Shown here: piece after piece, positions 1 to 7,581 of the stretch
Position numbering within the stretch: the stretch's first letter is position 1
Layout: each line of letters starts with the position of its first letter
Assembly (NCBI GenBank): GCA_012511995.1
Contig: JAAZFA010000090.1
Coordinates: 1 to 9,907 of the forward strand
From: Thermoproteota archaeon
GTDB lineage: Archaea > Thermoproteota > Bathyarchaeia > Bathyarchaeales > Bathycorpusculaceae
Direction of reading: 5' to 3'
DNA length: 9,907 nucleotides
Program-made: the position numbers and the translations under genes
The notes under the pieces: model-generated
The model's database searches: none
What the model saw: the letters and a program-made list of their open reading frames with translations, nothing else
Told to the model about the DNA's origin: nothing

Positions 1-446
1 GACTTTATTCGGGACATCTCGTAGGTTACATATGTTTTCAATAACGTCGATAAATCAATCCGTGCAAGACCACCAACATTAGTTGCAATTACCTTCAAGT
101 TAGAAGAAAAAACCATGTCTCTAGTTAAACCCAATAATAAACCGGAAACTCCTCCAGTTTGTGTAGATTTTCGAACATATTCATACGCATAAGGTACAAT
201 AGCATACAGTCGCATTTTATCCCCATTGTAAGTTGAAGATAAGTGTTTGATTATCGAAAGGGTTGTTTCATCTACTGAAAACATAAAACCATTGGCACCG
301 TTTTCTAGACTCAAGCGCAAAATATTTGCGCCATATTCCGTATAACACTGATTATTCAAGGGTCTTGTACGGGCACGTTCTTGAGAAAGATGACTAATTC
401 CATGGAAGGGATTGTCGCCAACCAAGAGATCAAGTGGTCTTTTCAT
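1..446 (-). CDS. Conserved-looking protein of unknown function (partial, C-terminus beyond window)
   Basis: An open frame runs from an ATG at 446..444 to the window edge without a stop, giving 148 codons; the C-terminus is missing. The ATG overlaps the TGA of the upstream oxidoreductase (ATGA, 443..446), so the two are probably translationally coupled, and an AGGAG lies at 456..460, 9 nt before the start. The protein begins MKRPLDLLVGDNPFHGISHL, followed by SQERAR. Alternating hydrophobic strand-like segments (ILRLSLENGANGFMFSV, MRLYAIVPYAYEY, NLKVIATNVGG) suggest an alpha/beta fold, possibly a TIM barrel. I do not recognise a named family. Its position at the end of a sugar-modification operon suggests a role in the same pathway, which is inference only. 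Confidence 0.8.
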   Translation of the reverse strand, partial: MKRPLDLLVGDNPFHGISHLSQERARTRPLNNQCYTEYGANILRLSLENGANGFMFSVDETTLSIIKHLSSTYNGDKMRLYAIVPYAYEYVRKSTQTGGVSGLLLGLTRDMVFSSNLKVIATNVGGLARIDLSTLLKTYVTYEMSRIK

Positions 447-1438
447 TTGGACATTCTCCTAACACTCTCCAACAAAAAATCAACCTTCAACGAATCTTTA
501 AAACTGCATTCAGTTTCTTTACCAGCAATCAATGAATCCAAAAAGTGCTTATCTTCACGCCAATACTCCGGCGAACTAAGAAGAAAACCGACATTGTCAT
601 TCATGTCTGCACGGTACCATCGTTTCGTGGGGGCGTCTTTAAGTTCCAGCCTAACTTCATCATCGTTAACACTTAACCGACCTTTAGTTCCATTGATAGT
701 AATACCAAATTCTGGCATTCGATAATCATATTTTCGCCAAGAAACATCGAATTTACCTGTCATACCATCTATACCATCAGTGGTAAAACTTATGTCGCCT
801 TCAGAGTTAGGATGTATCTGGGAATTAATTGTGGCCGATGTTACCCTTAAATTACCAAACAACCAAACAGATAAATCCACAACATGCGAACCTAAGTCTT
901 CCAAGACACCACCACGGGAGATTATAGCTGTTGAATCCTTTTTTACAGAAACAAAATCTGAAGAGAAAGCATATGCATGAAAAGAAGTTAAATCACCCAA
1001 AATCTGCTGACTAAGAAGTATTTCAGCATGTTTGAAGGTTACTCCGAAACGCTTCATGTATCCAACCATGGTTATCCCACCATTGCGTTTAGAGATTGTT
1101 GCAAGTTCGTCAGACTGTTCATAACTTGAAGTTAAAGTTTTTTCGACGAAAATATTTTTTGAAATTTTTTGTTCATAAATCTGTTTAATGATGTGGTAAT
1201 GAATTGGAATCGGTGTTAGCACAAAGACTGCATCTAAGTTTAAACCTTGGAACTTGGCTAAATTTTCAGTAATCACCGCTTCTGGAAAAGGTTGCCTAGC
1301 AATAGCTCGAATTATGCGACTTTTGTCACATAACGCAGTTATAGATACATTAGAAAATGTATTGAGTAAACAAGCATGCATTATCCCCATCTTTCCAAGC
1401 CCAACAATCCCAACTTTAATTTTCGCTTTATTTGCCAT
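443..1438 (-). CDS. Gfo/Idh/MocA family NAD(P)-dependent oxidoreductase
   Basis: A 331-residue protein, a normal length for the family, likely to oxidise or reduce a sugar or nucleotide-sugar carbon with NAD(P). The N-terminal Rossmann fold shows GLGKMG at residues 13-18. The usual EKP signature appears as EKT (99-101), so the catalytic-type lysine K100 is kept and the proline is replaced. GYMKRF (126-131) and GGVLEDLGSHVVDLSVWLFG (177-196) match the C-terminal domain, with D181 and H185 in the expected catalytic positions. The ATG has AGGAG at 1449..1453, 10 nt upstream. It lies between the broken glycosyltransferase and the partial unknown gene, which it overlaps by 4 nt. With the DegT aminotransferases nearby, a WbpB/WlbA-like role, making a keto sugar for transamination, is plausible. 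The exact substrate cannot be read from sequence. Confidence 0.93.
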   Translation of the reverse strand: MANKAKIKVGIVGLGKMGIMHACLLNTFSNVSITALCDKSRIIRAIARQPFPEAVITENLAKFQGLNLDAVFVLTPIPIHYHIIKQIYEQKISKNIFVEKTLTSSYEQSDELATISKRNGGITMVGYMKRFGVTFKHAEILLSQQILGDLTSFHAYAFSSDFVSVKKDSTAIISRGGVLEDLGSHVVDLSVWLFGNLRVTSATINSQIHPNSEGDISFTTDGIDGMTGKFDVSWRKYDYRMPEFGITINGTKGRLSVNDDEVRLELKDAPTKRWYRADMNDNVGFLLSSPEYWREDKHFLDSLIAGKETECSFKDSLKVDFLLESVRRMSK

Positions 1439-2152
1439 TTAAGGGTCGCTCCTGAAAAAGTTTTGTAATTTGTAAGGGATTATAGACGAAAATACGTCGT
1501 ATAATGCTCAAATCGTGTCGAAGTTTTAGTTTTTTTCACCTAAATGATTGCGGTAATCAATTGGAATCTCGACAATTTGACATCCTTTCCGCTCGACAGT
1601 AGCATTCATCTCTGATTCAACGACGAATCTTTTACCTTTCGAATGCCATCCATTTGAAATTTCGCTACGTACACACGTAAACCAGATAATTGATCATTCT
1701 AATTTTACGCCATTCATAACTAATTGTGTAAATGTTAAAATTGGATTCCCAACGTAAAAAGGGTGTGTAAAAGATTTAGAAGTATTGAATTGACCTTTAA
1801 AGCGATTACCTATAACCATCCCAACTGCAGGGTTATGCTTTAAAATTTCAATCACCGCTGTAACAAACTGTGCTGGATAAATATAATCTGCATCGGTGAA
1901 AACGATGTAGGGTACTTTCGAGCTAAGGTTGTGAAAAACCTGAAACAAGGCATCGCCTTTTCCTTCCCTTTTGTAGCATAACATCACACATGTTTTTTAC
2001 AATATCTATAGTTCTATCGACACTATTACAACAACAACCATGTAAAGATTTTTTTAGGACTTTTTGCATCTCATCTAAGGAGGACCAATACTTTCTTCTC
2101 GGTTAATTGTTGCAATTATAACTGATATATCAGAGTTTAAATTTTCTATCAT
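1428..2152 (-). pseudogene. Glycosyltransferase family 2 (dolichyl-phosphate sugar synthase-like), multiply frameshifted
   Basis: Joining pieces from all three minus frames rebuilds a GT2 protein of about 240 residues, the normal size for short archaeal DPM1/DPG-like transferases. The first piece starts at ATG 2152..2150 behind GAGGA (2161..2165) and reads ISVIIATINREESIG before a TAG at 2075..2077. The next frame continues SLDEMQKVLKK ... NSVDRTIDIVKNMCDVMLQK. A third frame (1694..1987) carries KGDAL, the donor-site TDAD and IGNRF, and ends at a TGA (1694..1696) just before NDQLSGLRV in another frame. RSEISNGWHSKGKRF ... IDYRNHLGEK follows after a further shift, and a one-base loss in an A tract (1530..1536) separates it from KKLKLRHDLSIIRRIF, which ends at TAA 1428..1430. 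That is about five frameshifts, and the usual VVDG stretch has become HGCCCN. The ancestral gene would overlap the oxidoreductase start by 11 nt, so it was an operon member. It probably attached a sugar to a lipid or glycan. Confidence 0.85.
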
Positions 2153-2227
2153 AAAAAAAATCCTCAAAAACATTAGCGGCTCAAGAATAATCACAAAAAA
2201 TGCAACTCATAATACCTAAGTATGGAA

Positions 2228-2260
2228 TGTTCTAAAACAAACTAAAGATGTTCTAGAACA
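2228..2260. repeat. Tandem pair of 12-bp palindromic motifs (possible operator)
   Basis: TGTTCTAGAACA at 2249..2260 is a perfect palindrome. TGTTCTAAAACA at 2228..2239 is the same 12-mer with one mismatch. The copies start 21 bp apart, two DNA helical turns, as expected of a paired dimer-binding site. They lie in the only sizeable gap of the operon (2153..2267), after the stop of the second DegT gene and about 75 nt before the start of the glycosyltransferase pseudogene. A weak hairpin or terminator role is possible, but no long T tract follows directly on the minus strand. The binding protein is unknown. Confidence 0.45.
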
Positions 2261-2267
2261 CCGATGT

Positions 2268-3386
2268 CTATATTATTGAATTAACTTTTTCTATTACAAA
2301 AGCTACGTCGTCATCCGACAAGCCTACATGCATGGGCAAAGTAATCGTCTGCTTTAAAACCTGCTCAGCAACAGACAAACCGCCATATGAAATTGAACCT
2401 AATTTCCTGTAAACAGGCTGCATATGACATGGAGGATAGAAAATACTACCTGTTTCGATACCATAATCAGTAGAGAGTTTTTTTGTAAAACTTGTTTTGT
2501 CTATTTTATTATCCAAAATGAAGGGATACTTATAGTAGCTGCTTCGGAAGCCTGCAGGTGTTTTCAGTGTTTGAAATGTACCTGGTCTTTCAAGCTTTGC
2601 ATTGTACTTTTCAGCGATATTATTTCTTTTTTCAATAAACTGGTTTAATCGTTTGAGTTGATATATTCCAAGGATAGCTGAGACTTCAGGGAGTACCATA
2701 TGGCGCCCTAAGTCCACAAAATTGGTTTTACCAGAACCAGATCCATAAAAACTGTATCGTTTGGCAAACTCGCATAATTGTTCATTCTTAGAGATTAGCA
2801 TTCCACCTTCACCAGTTGTAATAACTTTAGTAGGTGTGAAGGCAAAAACAGCTGCGTTTCCGTAACTTCCTATTTTTGTGCCATTGATTGTTGCACCGAT
2901 CGCATGCGTGGCATCCTCGATTAAGAATAAACCGTTATCTTGACAGACCTGTTGAATTTGTTTTAAGTCTGGATTTGGGAAACCTGCAATGTGAGTTACT
3001 ATTACTCCTTTTGTGCAACTTGTTATATTCTGTTTTAAACTCTGAGGATCCATTGAGAGCGTCTCAGCACGAATGTCACTAAAAACGATCTTGCCACCGG
3101 CGGCAACTATACTGTTTGGAACAGATATGAAGCTGTTAGTACAAGCCACAACTTCTTTTCCTTGAATGTTAAAAAAACGGAGAGCAGTTTCATACGCGCT
3201 CGAGTCTGAATCAAACGCTACAGCACTTTCTACACCGATATAGTTAGCGACCATTTCCTCAAATAATTTTACATTATTACCGTTTCGGAATTGGCCTTCC
3301 TCAAGTACTGTAGCGATATCTTTGAGTATTGCAGTTTGGTCTTCCTTAGGAAAGACTGGTTTAGAAGATTTAATAATAACTGACAT
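2268..3386 (-). CDS. DegT/DnrJ/EryC1/StrS-family PLP protein, divergent in cofactor signatures
   Basis: A 372-residue fold-type I PLP protein of the sugar aminotransferase family. EDATHAIGA (157-165) supplies the pyridine-nitrogen aspartate D158, and FTPTKVITTGEGG (183-195) supplies the Schiff-base lysine K187. The C-terminus keeps YGIETGSIFYPPCHMQP and LPMHVGLS, as in the paralogue at 4034..5152. Two signatures are altered. The usual NSGTAAL reads DSDSSAYETAL (59-69), and the usual G-x-N-x-R-M-S-E reads GRHMVLPE. Both regions normally hold the PLP phosphate or shape the active site. It may have a different substrate, be a different PLP sugar enzyme, or be weakened. No strong ribosome site precedes the ATG. 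It is separated by 12 nt from the methyltransferase upstream, and a 115-nt gap lies downstream. Confidence 0.9.
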   Translation of the reverse strand: MSVIIKSSKPVFPKEDQTAILKDIATVLEEGQFRNGNNVKLFEEMVANYIGVESAVAFDSDSSAYETALRFFNIQGKEVVACTNSFISVPNSIVAAGGKIVFSDIRAETLSMDPQSLKQNITSCTKGVIVTHIAGFPNPDLKQIQQVCQDNGLFLIEDATHAIGATINGTKIGSYGNAAVFAFTPTKVITTGEGGMLISKNEQLCEFAKRYSFYGSGSGKTNFVDLGRHMVLPEVSAILGIYQLKRLNQFIEKRNNIAEKYNAKLERPGTFQTLKTPAGFRSSYYKYPFILDNKIDKTSFTKKLSTDYGIETGSIFYPPCHMQPVYRKLGSISYGGLSVAEQVLKQTITLPMHVGLSDDDVAFVIEKVNSII

Positions 3387-3398
3387 ACCATTCGCTTC

Positions 3399-4016
3399 TT
3401 AGAAGCTATAAGTTACTGAAAATAAATGGAGTTTTTCATCTAATATCGCATGTAAAATACGCCATGAATTCAGTCGGTAAAGTCGATGAAAGAGAAAGCC
3501 GAATCGTATCGGTGGCAGGCTTTGTTCAATTAATTTAATCAAGAGTTTGTCTCCACTTTTAAAGACAACCCATGTGTGCACATCTTCACCGTATAATAAT
3601 TCATTGAACCATGAGGGACTTTGAATAAAACCATGTTTTGAAACTCTTTTAAGCTCTTTAAGCAACTTCCAGGGATCTGATAGATGTTCAATTAGATAGT
3701 AGCTTGTTGCAAAATCGAAGACCCTATCTTTAAAGGGTAACTCACAGCAGCTACATAGTACAAACGGTTTTCCACCTGTCACTATCTTTTTCATGCTACG
3801 ATCTGGAACGGGTTCAACATGTAAATCGCAAAGAACGTTAGCTTTGGGGAAAGGTTTTGCACCACAAGCAATATCGAGACAAAACAGAGAACCATTGGCT
3901 TTTTGATTTTTAATTTCGCTATATTTTTTTTTACCATTTTTAAATCTATCAAGCTCTGATTCTCGAATGGGAAATCGTTCTGAAGGCACTGAAAAAAACC
4001 TAACTAATAGACCCAT
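3399..4016 (-). CDS. Class I SAM-dependent methyltransferase (Methyltransf_11-like)
   Basis: A 205-residue protein. The SAM-binding motif I is LDIACGAKPFPKA (47-59), where D48 and the glycines form the cofactor loop. A second acidic position, D64 in VLCDLHVEP, fits the end of strand beta 2. CELPFKDRVFDFATSYYLIE then HLSDP (91-115) is the typical motif IV/post-motif region of Methyltransf_11 enzymes, followed by ELKRVSKHGFIQSPS. The C-terminal 60 residues are basic and hydrophobic, with no clear membrane segment. The gene sits between the two DegT paralogues, 17 nt after one and 12 nt before the other. In this setting a sugar O- or N-methyltransferase is the simplest reading. The acceptor is unknown. 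Confidence 0.87.
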   Translation of the reverse strand: MGLLVRFFSVPSERFPIRESELDRFKNGKKKYSEIKNQKANGSLFCLDIACGAKPFPKANVLCDLHVEPVPDRSMKKIVTGGKPFVLCSCCELPFKDRVFDFATSYYLIEHLSDPWKLLKELKRVSKHGFIQSPSWFNELLYGEDVHTWVVFKSGDKLLIKLIEQSLPPIRFGFLFHRLYRLNSWRILHAILDEKLHLFSVTYSF

Positions 4017-4033
4017 AAAAACACTTCAAGCAT

Positions 4034-5152
4034 TTAAGTGGCATTTATCGATAGAACTAACGACTCGGCGACGTATTTTACGTTTTCTTTACTTAGTTTA
4101 ACATGCATTGGTAAACATAATATATGATTTAAAACGCGTTCTGCATTTGGATAATCTCCATCTTTTGTACCAAACACTTCCCGATAATATGGATGCAAAT
4201 GGCAAGGTGGATAATAGACTTGCCCAGTTTCAACCCCATAATCTTCTTTGAGTAATGCTGTAACTTTAAGACGATCAATCCTACTATCAAGTTTTATTGG
4301 AAACTTGTAGTAGCTATGGCGTAGATTAGGCGCAAATCTAAAAAGTTCAATCTCACTATTGTAAGAGAGATATTCATCATATTGTCTAGCAATTTGATTT
4401 CTCTTTTCAATAAACATGTCAAGAGCCTTAAGCTGATGTTTACCAATTATTGCGGTTGGTTCACTCATCCGCCAGTTATGCCCTAACATTACCATTTGGC
4501 GGTCTTCATTTTGCCCACATGATCGTAAACATCTTGCTTCTTCAGCGAATTTCTCATTATTGGTTATTATCATACCCCCTTCACAAGATGTAATTACTTT
4601 AGTTGGATAAAACGAGAAACAGCCGGCATCACCAAATGTTCCAGCCTTTTGGTTATCTAGCATAGCACCATGAGCATGAGCACTATCCTCTAAAAGAAAT
4701 AGTCCCTTTTCCGTACAAAATTCTTTGAGTTCGTGTATTTGGGGACAAACTAAGCCTGCGATGTGAACGGCTATAACACCTGCAGTTTTACTTGTTATCT
4801 TTCTTTTTACATCCTCTACATCTATGCATAATGTGTTTGGATTCATGTCAGCAAATACTGGTTTTCCTCCGGCAAATATTACAGCATTTGGAGTAGAAAT
4901 GAAAGTATTCGTGGGTACGATAACTTCTCTGCCTTGCAACCTAAAGTATCTTAATGAGACATCTAAAGCCGCTGTGCCAGAGTTAACTGCGATTGCATAT
5001 TTTACACCATTGTATTCTGCAAAGGCTTTTTCAAAATCTAGAAGGTATGGACCATCTGTTAATCTTCCACTTTTTAAAAGTGACTTAATATCATTAGCTA
5101 TCGCATTGACACTTTTATTAGAAAAATATGGATGAGCACCAGAAATTTTCAT
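4034..5152 (-). CDS. DegT/DnrJ/EryC1/StrS-family sugar aminotransferase
   Basis: A PLP-dependent aminotransferase likely to convert a keto nucleotide sugar to an amino sugar using glutamate or similar. All family signatures are present: NSGTAAL (57-63), EDSAHAHGA (155-163) with aspartate D156, FYPTKVITSCEGG (181-193) with Schiff-base lysine K185, and GHNWRMSEPTA. I chose the ATG at 5152..5150 over the one at 5185. It has an AAAGGA site about 9 nt upstream, it avoids a 20-nt overlap with the WbqC-like gene, and it gives 372 residues, exactly the length of the paralogue at 2268..3386. The two share many stretches (FIEKRN, PPCH, LPMHV) and look like an old duplication now flanking the methyltransferase gene. 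The natural partner for the keto-sugar step is the Gfo/Idh enzyme at 443..1438. Confidence 0.93.
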   Translation of the reverse strand: MKISGAHPYFSNKSVNAIANDIKSLLKSGRLTDGPYLLDFEKAFAEYNGVKYAIAVNSGTAALDVSLRYFRLQGREVIVPTNTFISTPNAVIFAGGKPVFADMNPNTLCIDVEDVKRKITSKTAGVIAVHIAGLVCPQIHELKEFCTEKGLFLLEDSAHAHGAMLDNQKAGTFGDAGCFSFYPTKVITSCEGGMIITNNEKFAEEARCLRSCGQNEDRQMVMLGHNWRMSEPTAIIGKHQLKALDMFIEKRNQIARQYDEYLSYNSEIELFRFAPNLRHSYYKFPIKLDSRIDRLKVTALLKEDYGVETGQVYYPPCHLHPYYREVFGTKDGDYPNAERVLNHILCLPMHVKLSKENVKYVAESLVLSINAT

Positions 5153-5165
5153 TATAACAAGTCCT

Positions 5166-5834
5166 TTACCATGATTTTGACCCATTGAAAAACAGATAAT
5201 CTATCACTGAGAGGTTGGGTACAAATCCTGAAACATTTTGTAGGTAAATCGGTTGGACGAAATCTTGGAAAATCAATTTGATACCAGCTTTTGTGAATAA
5301 TGATTTATCAATATAGTCTCTGCAACCGTTTCCTGCTAATTGGACATTGGCGCCTACTTCTTTGCATTGTGCAACAATCAACTCTGTTTTTTTCCCTTTT
5401 GCCTTAAGTTCAGAACTTAAAAATAGGGGTTTATTGATTTTTAAAAAAGCCATAATTCCTGTGATAAGATGCATATTCAAGTCGATTAATCTGTCCCATT
5501 TCTTGTTATAGGTTTGTTCAAAAAAATCTGAATATTCATGCCAATAAGGTGCTTTACAGTAGCCATGTTTAATCGTTAGCCAGTGCCGTCTTCTCCAACT
5601 AGGCTGGCCTTTGTTTGCTATTTTTACGTCTTTTATTAATAAGGGTTTGTTAGCGTGCATTATAGGGACAGTAAGCCATCTTACCCCGTCTACAGTTAGG
5701 ACTCTATTTCTGTTGGTAAAGCCTTGATGCTCAAATTGAACAACATCTTCAATAATAAAAACGTCTGCCTTACGCATTTTATCAAAGAAGCCTAACCATG
5801 GTAGATAATTAGGTTGATGACCAGCTACAATCAT
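5166..5834 (-). CDS. WbqC-like family protein
   Basis: A 222-residue protein with the hallmark WbqC-like opening, GHQPNYLPWLGFFDKM (residues 5-20), followed by DVFIIEDVVQFEHQGFTNRN and a strand-rich WLTVP segment, as in PF08889 proteins. Length is normal for the family. WbqC-like proteins recur in O-antigen and other surface-polysaccharide clusters, but their reaction has not, to my knowledge, been firmly established. Context here is consistent: PIG-L deacetylase 11 nt upstream and DegT aminotransferase 13 nt downstream. The ATG is preceded by GGCGG within 5842..5848, overlapping the TAG stop of the deacetylase gene, which suggests coupled translation. No signal peptide or membrane segment is visible, so it is probably cytoplasmic. 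Confidence 0.9.
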   Translation of the reverse strand: MIVAGHQPNYLPWLGFFDKMRKADVFIIEDVVQFEHQGFTNRNRVLTVDGVRWLTVPIMHANKPLLIKDVKIANKGQPSWRRRHWLTIKHGYCKAPYWHEYSDFFEQTYNKKWDRLIDLNMHLITGIMAFLKINKPLFLSSELKAKGKKTELIVAQCKEVGANVQLAGNGCRDYIDKSLFTKAGIKLIFQDFVQPIYLQNVSGFVPNLSVIDYLFFNGSKSW

Positions 5835-5845
5835 TACATAACCGC

Positions 5846-6472
5846 CTATTGGGAACTACGTTCAACATAACGCACTACTTCAAAAGCTTCTGCTGCAGGA
5901 AGGCTTACTTGACTACCCCTAAAAGAAGCCAAGTTAACCATTGACTCATAAGTTATGTACCGTTTCGCTTTCTGTGAGAAGTGGCATTTTAGTGCAGCCC
6001 ATTTATCGTTCACACAGTTAGTTATATCCACAAAATAAGTAGGTGAAAATTGAGCTGTGACTCTTGGTGTTTCAAAAGCTAGCACTTGTGGTGCATTTCT
6101 AAAGGCAGACATAGATACCCAACCGACTTGGCGGTGATCTTGGTGAATGTCATTAATAGTGTGTGTGAGGATGGTTTCTGGTTTGTTAGCCGCATAAAAG
6201 GCCTCTAAAAAGTCGATTGCTTGCCGTGAACAAGGAATTTCAGTATCTGGGAAATCCCCAAAATAAACTTCTTTAACGCCAAGATATGATAAAGCTTCTA
6301 TACTTTCTTTAGGGCGCACTTCAGGGTTGCCACTATGTTCGCCCTTTGATAGAAAAACAGCTATTACCTTTTTTCCAAGCTTTGCTGCTGCACGAATGGT
6401 TCCACCACACCCTAATTCGATATCATCAGGGTGTGCACCTACGGCTAAGATGGTATCGGATTTTAAAACCAA
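5846..6472 (-). CDS. PIG-L/LmbE family zinc-dependent deacetylase
   Basis: Probable N-deacetylase acting on an N-acetylated sugar. With the start used here it has 208 residues. AHPDDIE (13-19) gives the zinc ligands H14 and D17 with the general base nearby (D16), and DIHQDH (108-113) supplies the third ligand H113. GDFPDTEIP fits the family's GxxD/E segment. I prefer a TTG start at 6472..6470 because a strong GGAGG lies 7 nt upstream and the product then begins MVLKSDTILAVGAHPDD, the usual short lead-in. The in-frame ATG at 6526..6524 would add 18 residues and overlap the preceding gene by 22 nt, with no ribosome site visible. In the operon it could free an amino group on GlcNAc-type sugars, complementing the aminotransferases. 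Confidence 0.9.
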   Translation of the reverse strand: MVLKSDTILAVGAHPDDIELGCGGTIRAAAKLGKKVIAVFLSKGEHSGNPEVRPKESIEALSYLGVKEVYFGDFPDTEIPCSRQAIDFLEAFYAANKPETILTHTINDIHQDHRQVGWVSMSAFRNAPQVLAFETPRVTAQFSPTYFVDITNCVNDKWAALKCHFSQKAKRYITYESMVNLASFRGSQVSLPAAEAFEVVRYVERSSQ

Positions 6473-6504
6473 AATAAAACCTCCAAAAAGTGATTCACTG
6501 AACC

Positions 6505-7581
6505 CTAAGGATTCATTTTTAACCATAAACTGAGGTAGCGTTCATGATATTGAAAACTATTAGTTGAAGTATTATAAATCCATAATTCGAAAAATATGTT
6601 ACCATAAAAACCAGTTTTTTCTTCATCCCAAGCAATAGTTGTGTCGTTGGCATCAAGACTAAAACCGTTTACGGTAATATTATGCATACTCAACAGCGTA
6701 AGGTCCTCGCTGATTGTATATTGGAAGGAGATATCAAGCGGTAGTTCCTCGGTGCTATCTTTAGCCACAAAAATTGTCAAGTCTGATAGCGAGGGCAAGT
6801 TGCTACTGGTATGGTTAAAGCTGCTAGGCGCTGATTGGGTTTGGTCTCGAAATTTTAATTGAATAATATAGTAGACCGATGAATCCAAATAATTGGTAAT
6901 GCCGAGATATAAACGGAAATTTTGATTTGCTATAATGTTTGAAGGATATTCTGTGTCACAGTTTGGCCCAAACATGTAGAATTCCGTTAGATTATCAGTT
7001 TGTGGATAAACAAGTAGCGGCTGCAAAGCTGGTGAAGCTACTAATAGCGAAACAGCAGTCATTACTATCAATATAGATGTTTTATACTGGTGAAGTGCGC
7101 CATGGGTGAGATTCATCTTCTGTCTATTTAGAATAAACCATGCAGATAGGCCACAAAGAAATACAATTAAAGAAACAAACAGGGTTAATATCATTGACGT
7201 GGAATGTTGAGAGTTTTCAGTAATTGCCGCCTGTTGCAATGTAGAGGCTTTTTCAGCAAAACCGTTAAGAACATTTTGACTTTGGCTTGCATAACTGTTT
7301 GCAACTGCATAATCTCCCGCTGCATTGGCAAGTTCTGCCTTTGAAAGCAATTCAGAGGCATCATTCAGTATAACTATCAAAGAAGATATATTAGCAGAAG
7401 CAGTTTCGGCATGTAATACAGCATCATAGCATGTTTCTAGGTTCCTTTTGACTGCTGTGGTAGTCCCTGAACTGTCTTGACATTGGGCGGTCGGCGCTGT
7501 AAAAATTATGATACATAAAAAAAGTGCTAATAATAAGCTTAAGCATTTTTTTGTAATATACAAAAATTCTCCACCATTCAT
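6505..7581 (-). CDS. Membrane protein with DUF1616-like extracytoplasmic domain
   Basis: A 358-residue membrane protein. A hydrophobic signal or membrane segment (about 12-33, ending TAPTAQCQ) is followed by an alanine-rich helical region (about 45-122) that may form a coiled coil. Membrane segments follow at about 128-151 and 167-190. The rest (195-357) contains FYMFGPN, TEYPSNI, RLYLGITNY and FYGNIFFELWIYN, the pattern I associate with archaeal DUF1616 proteins: a beta-rich domain, presumably outside the cell. Six N-x-S/T sequons occur in extracytoplasmic-looking parts (N64, N197, N256, N301, N312, N337). The ATG overlaps the TGA of the winged-helix gene (7578..7581). A TTG six codons later, behind GGTGGAG, is an alternative start. 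A sensory or structural envelope role paired with the regulator is inferred; no function is known. Confidence 0.85.
   Translation of the reverse strand: MNGGEFLYITKKCLSLLLALFLCIIIFTAPTAQCQDSSGTTTAVKRNLETCYDAVLHAETASANISSLIVILNDASELLSKAELANAAGDYAVANSYASQSQNVLNGFAEKASTLQQAAITENSQHSTSMILTLFVSLIVFLCGLSAWFILNRQKMNLTHGALHQYKTSILIVMTAVSLLVASPALQPLLVYPQTDNLTEFYMFGPNCDTEYPSNIIANQNFRLYLGITNYLDSSVYYIIQLKFRDQTQSAPSSFNHTSSNLPSLSDLTIFVAKDSTEELPLDISFQYTISEDLTLLSMHNITVNGFSLDANDTTIAWDEEKTGFYGNIFFELWIYNTSTNSFQYHERYLSLWLKMNP

Noticed and set aside
381..725. Open frame on the plus strand
   Set aside because: It lies antisense to the partial unknown gene and the oxidoreductase, has low-complexity serine/leucine composition and no recognisable domain or ribosome site.
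1526..1540. A7 tract as a programmed frameshift site
   Set aside because: The same gene carries about four other frameshifts, so decay (or sequencing error at this one site) is simpler than recoding.
2249..2260. Palindrome as an intrinsic terminator of the second DegT gene
   Set aside because: The possible hairpin has a 6-bp arm with no loop and no adjacent T tract on the minus strand, so a protein-binding site is more likely.
4824..5135. 103-codon open frame on the plus strand
   Set aside because: It is the antisense shadow of the aminotransferase, with no conserved motif.
5153..5185. Longer ATG start for the intact DegT gene
   Set aside because: It overlaps the WbqC-like gene by 20 nt, adds 11 residues absent from the paralogue and has no better ribosome site than the downstream ATG.
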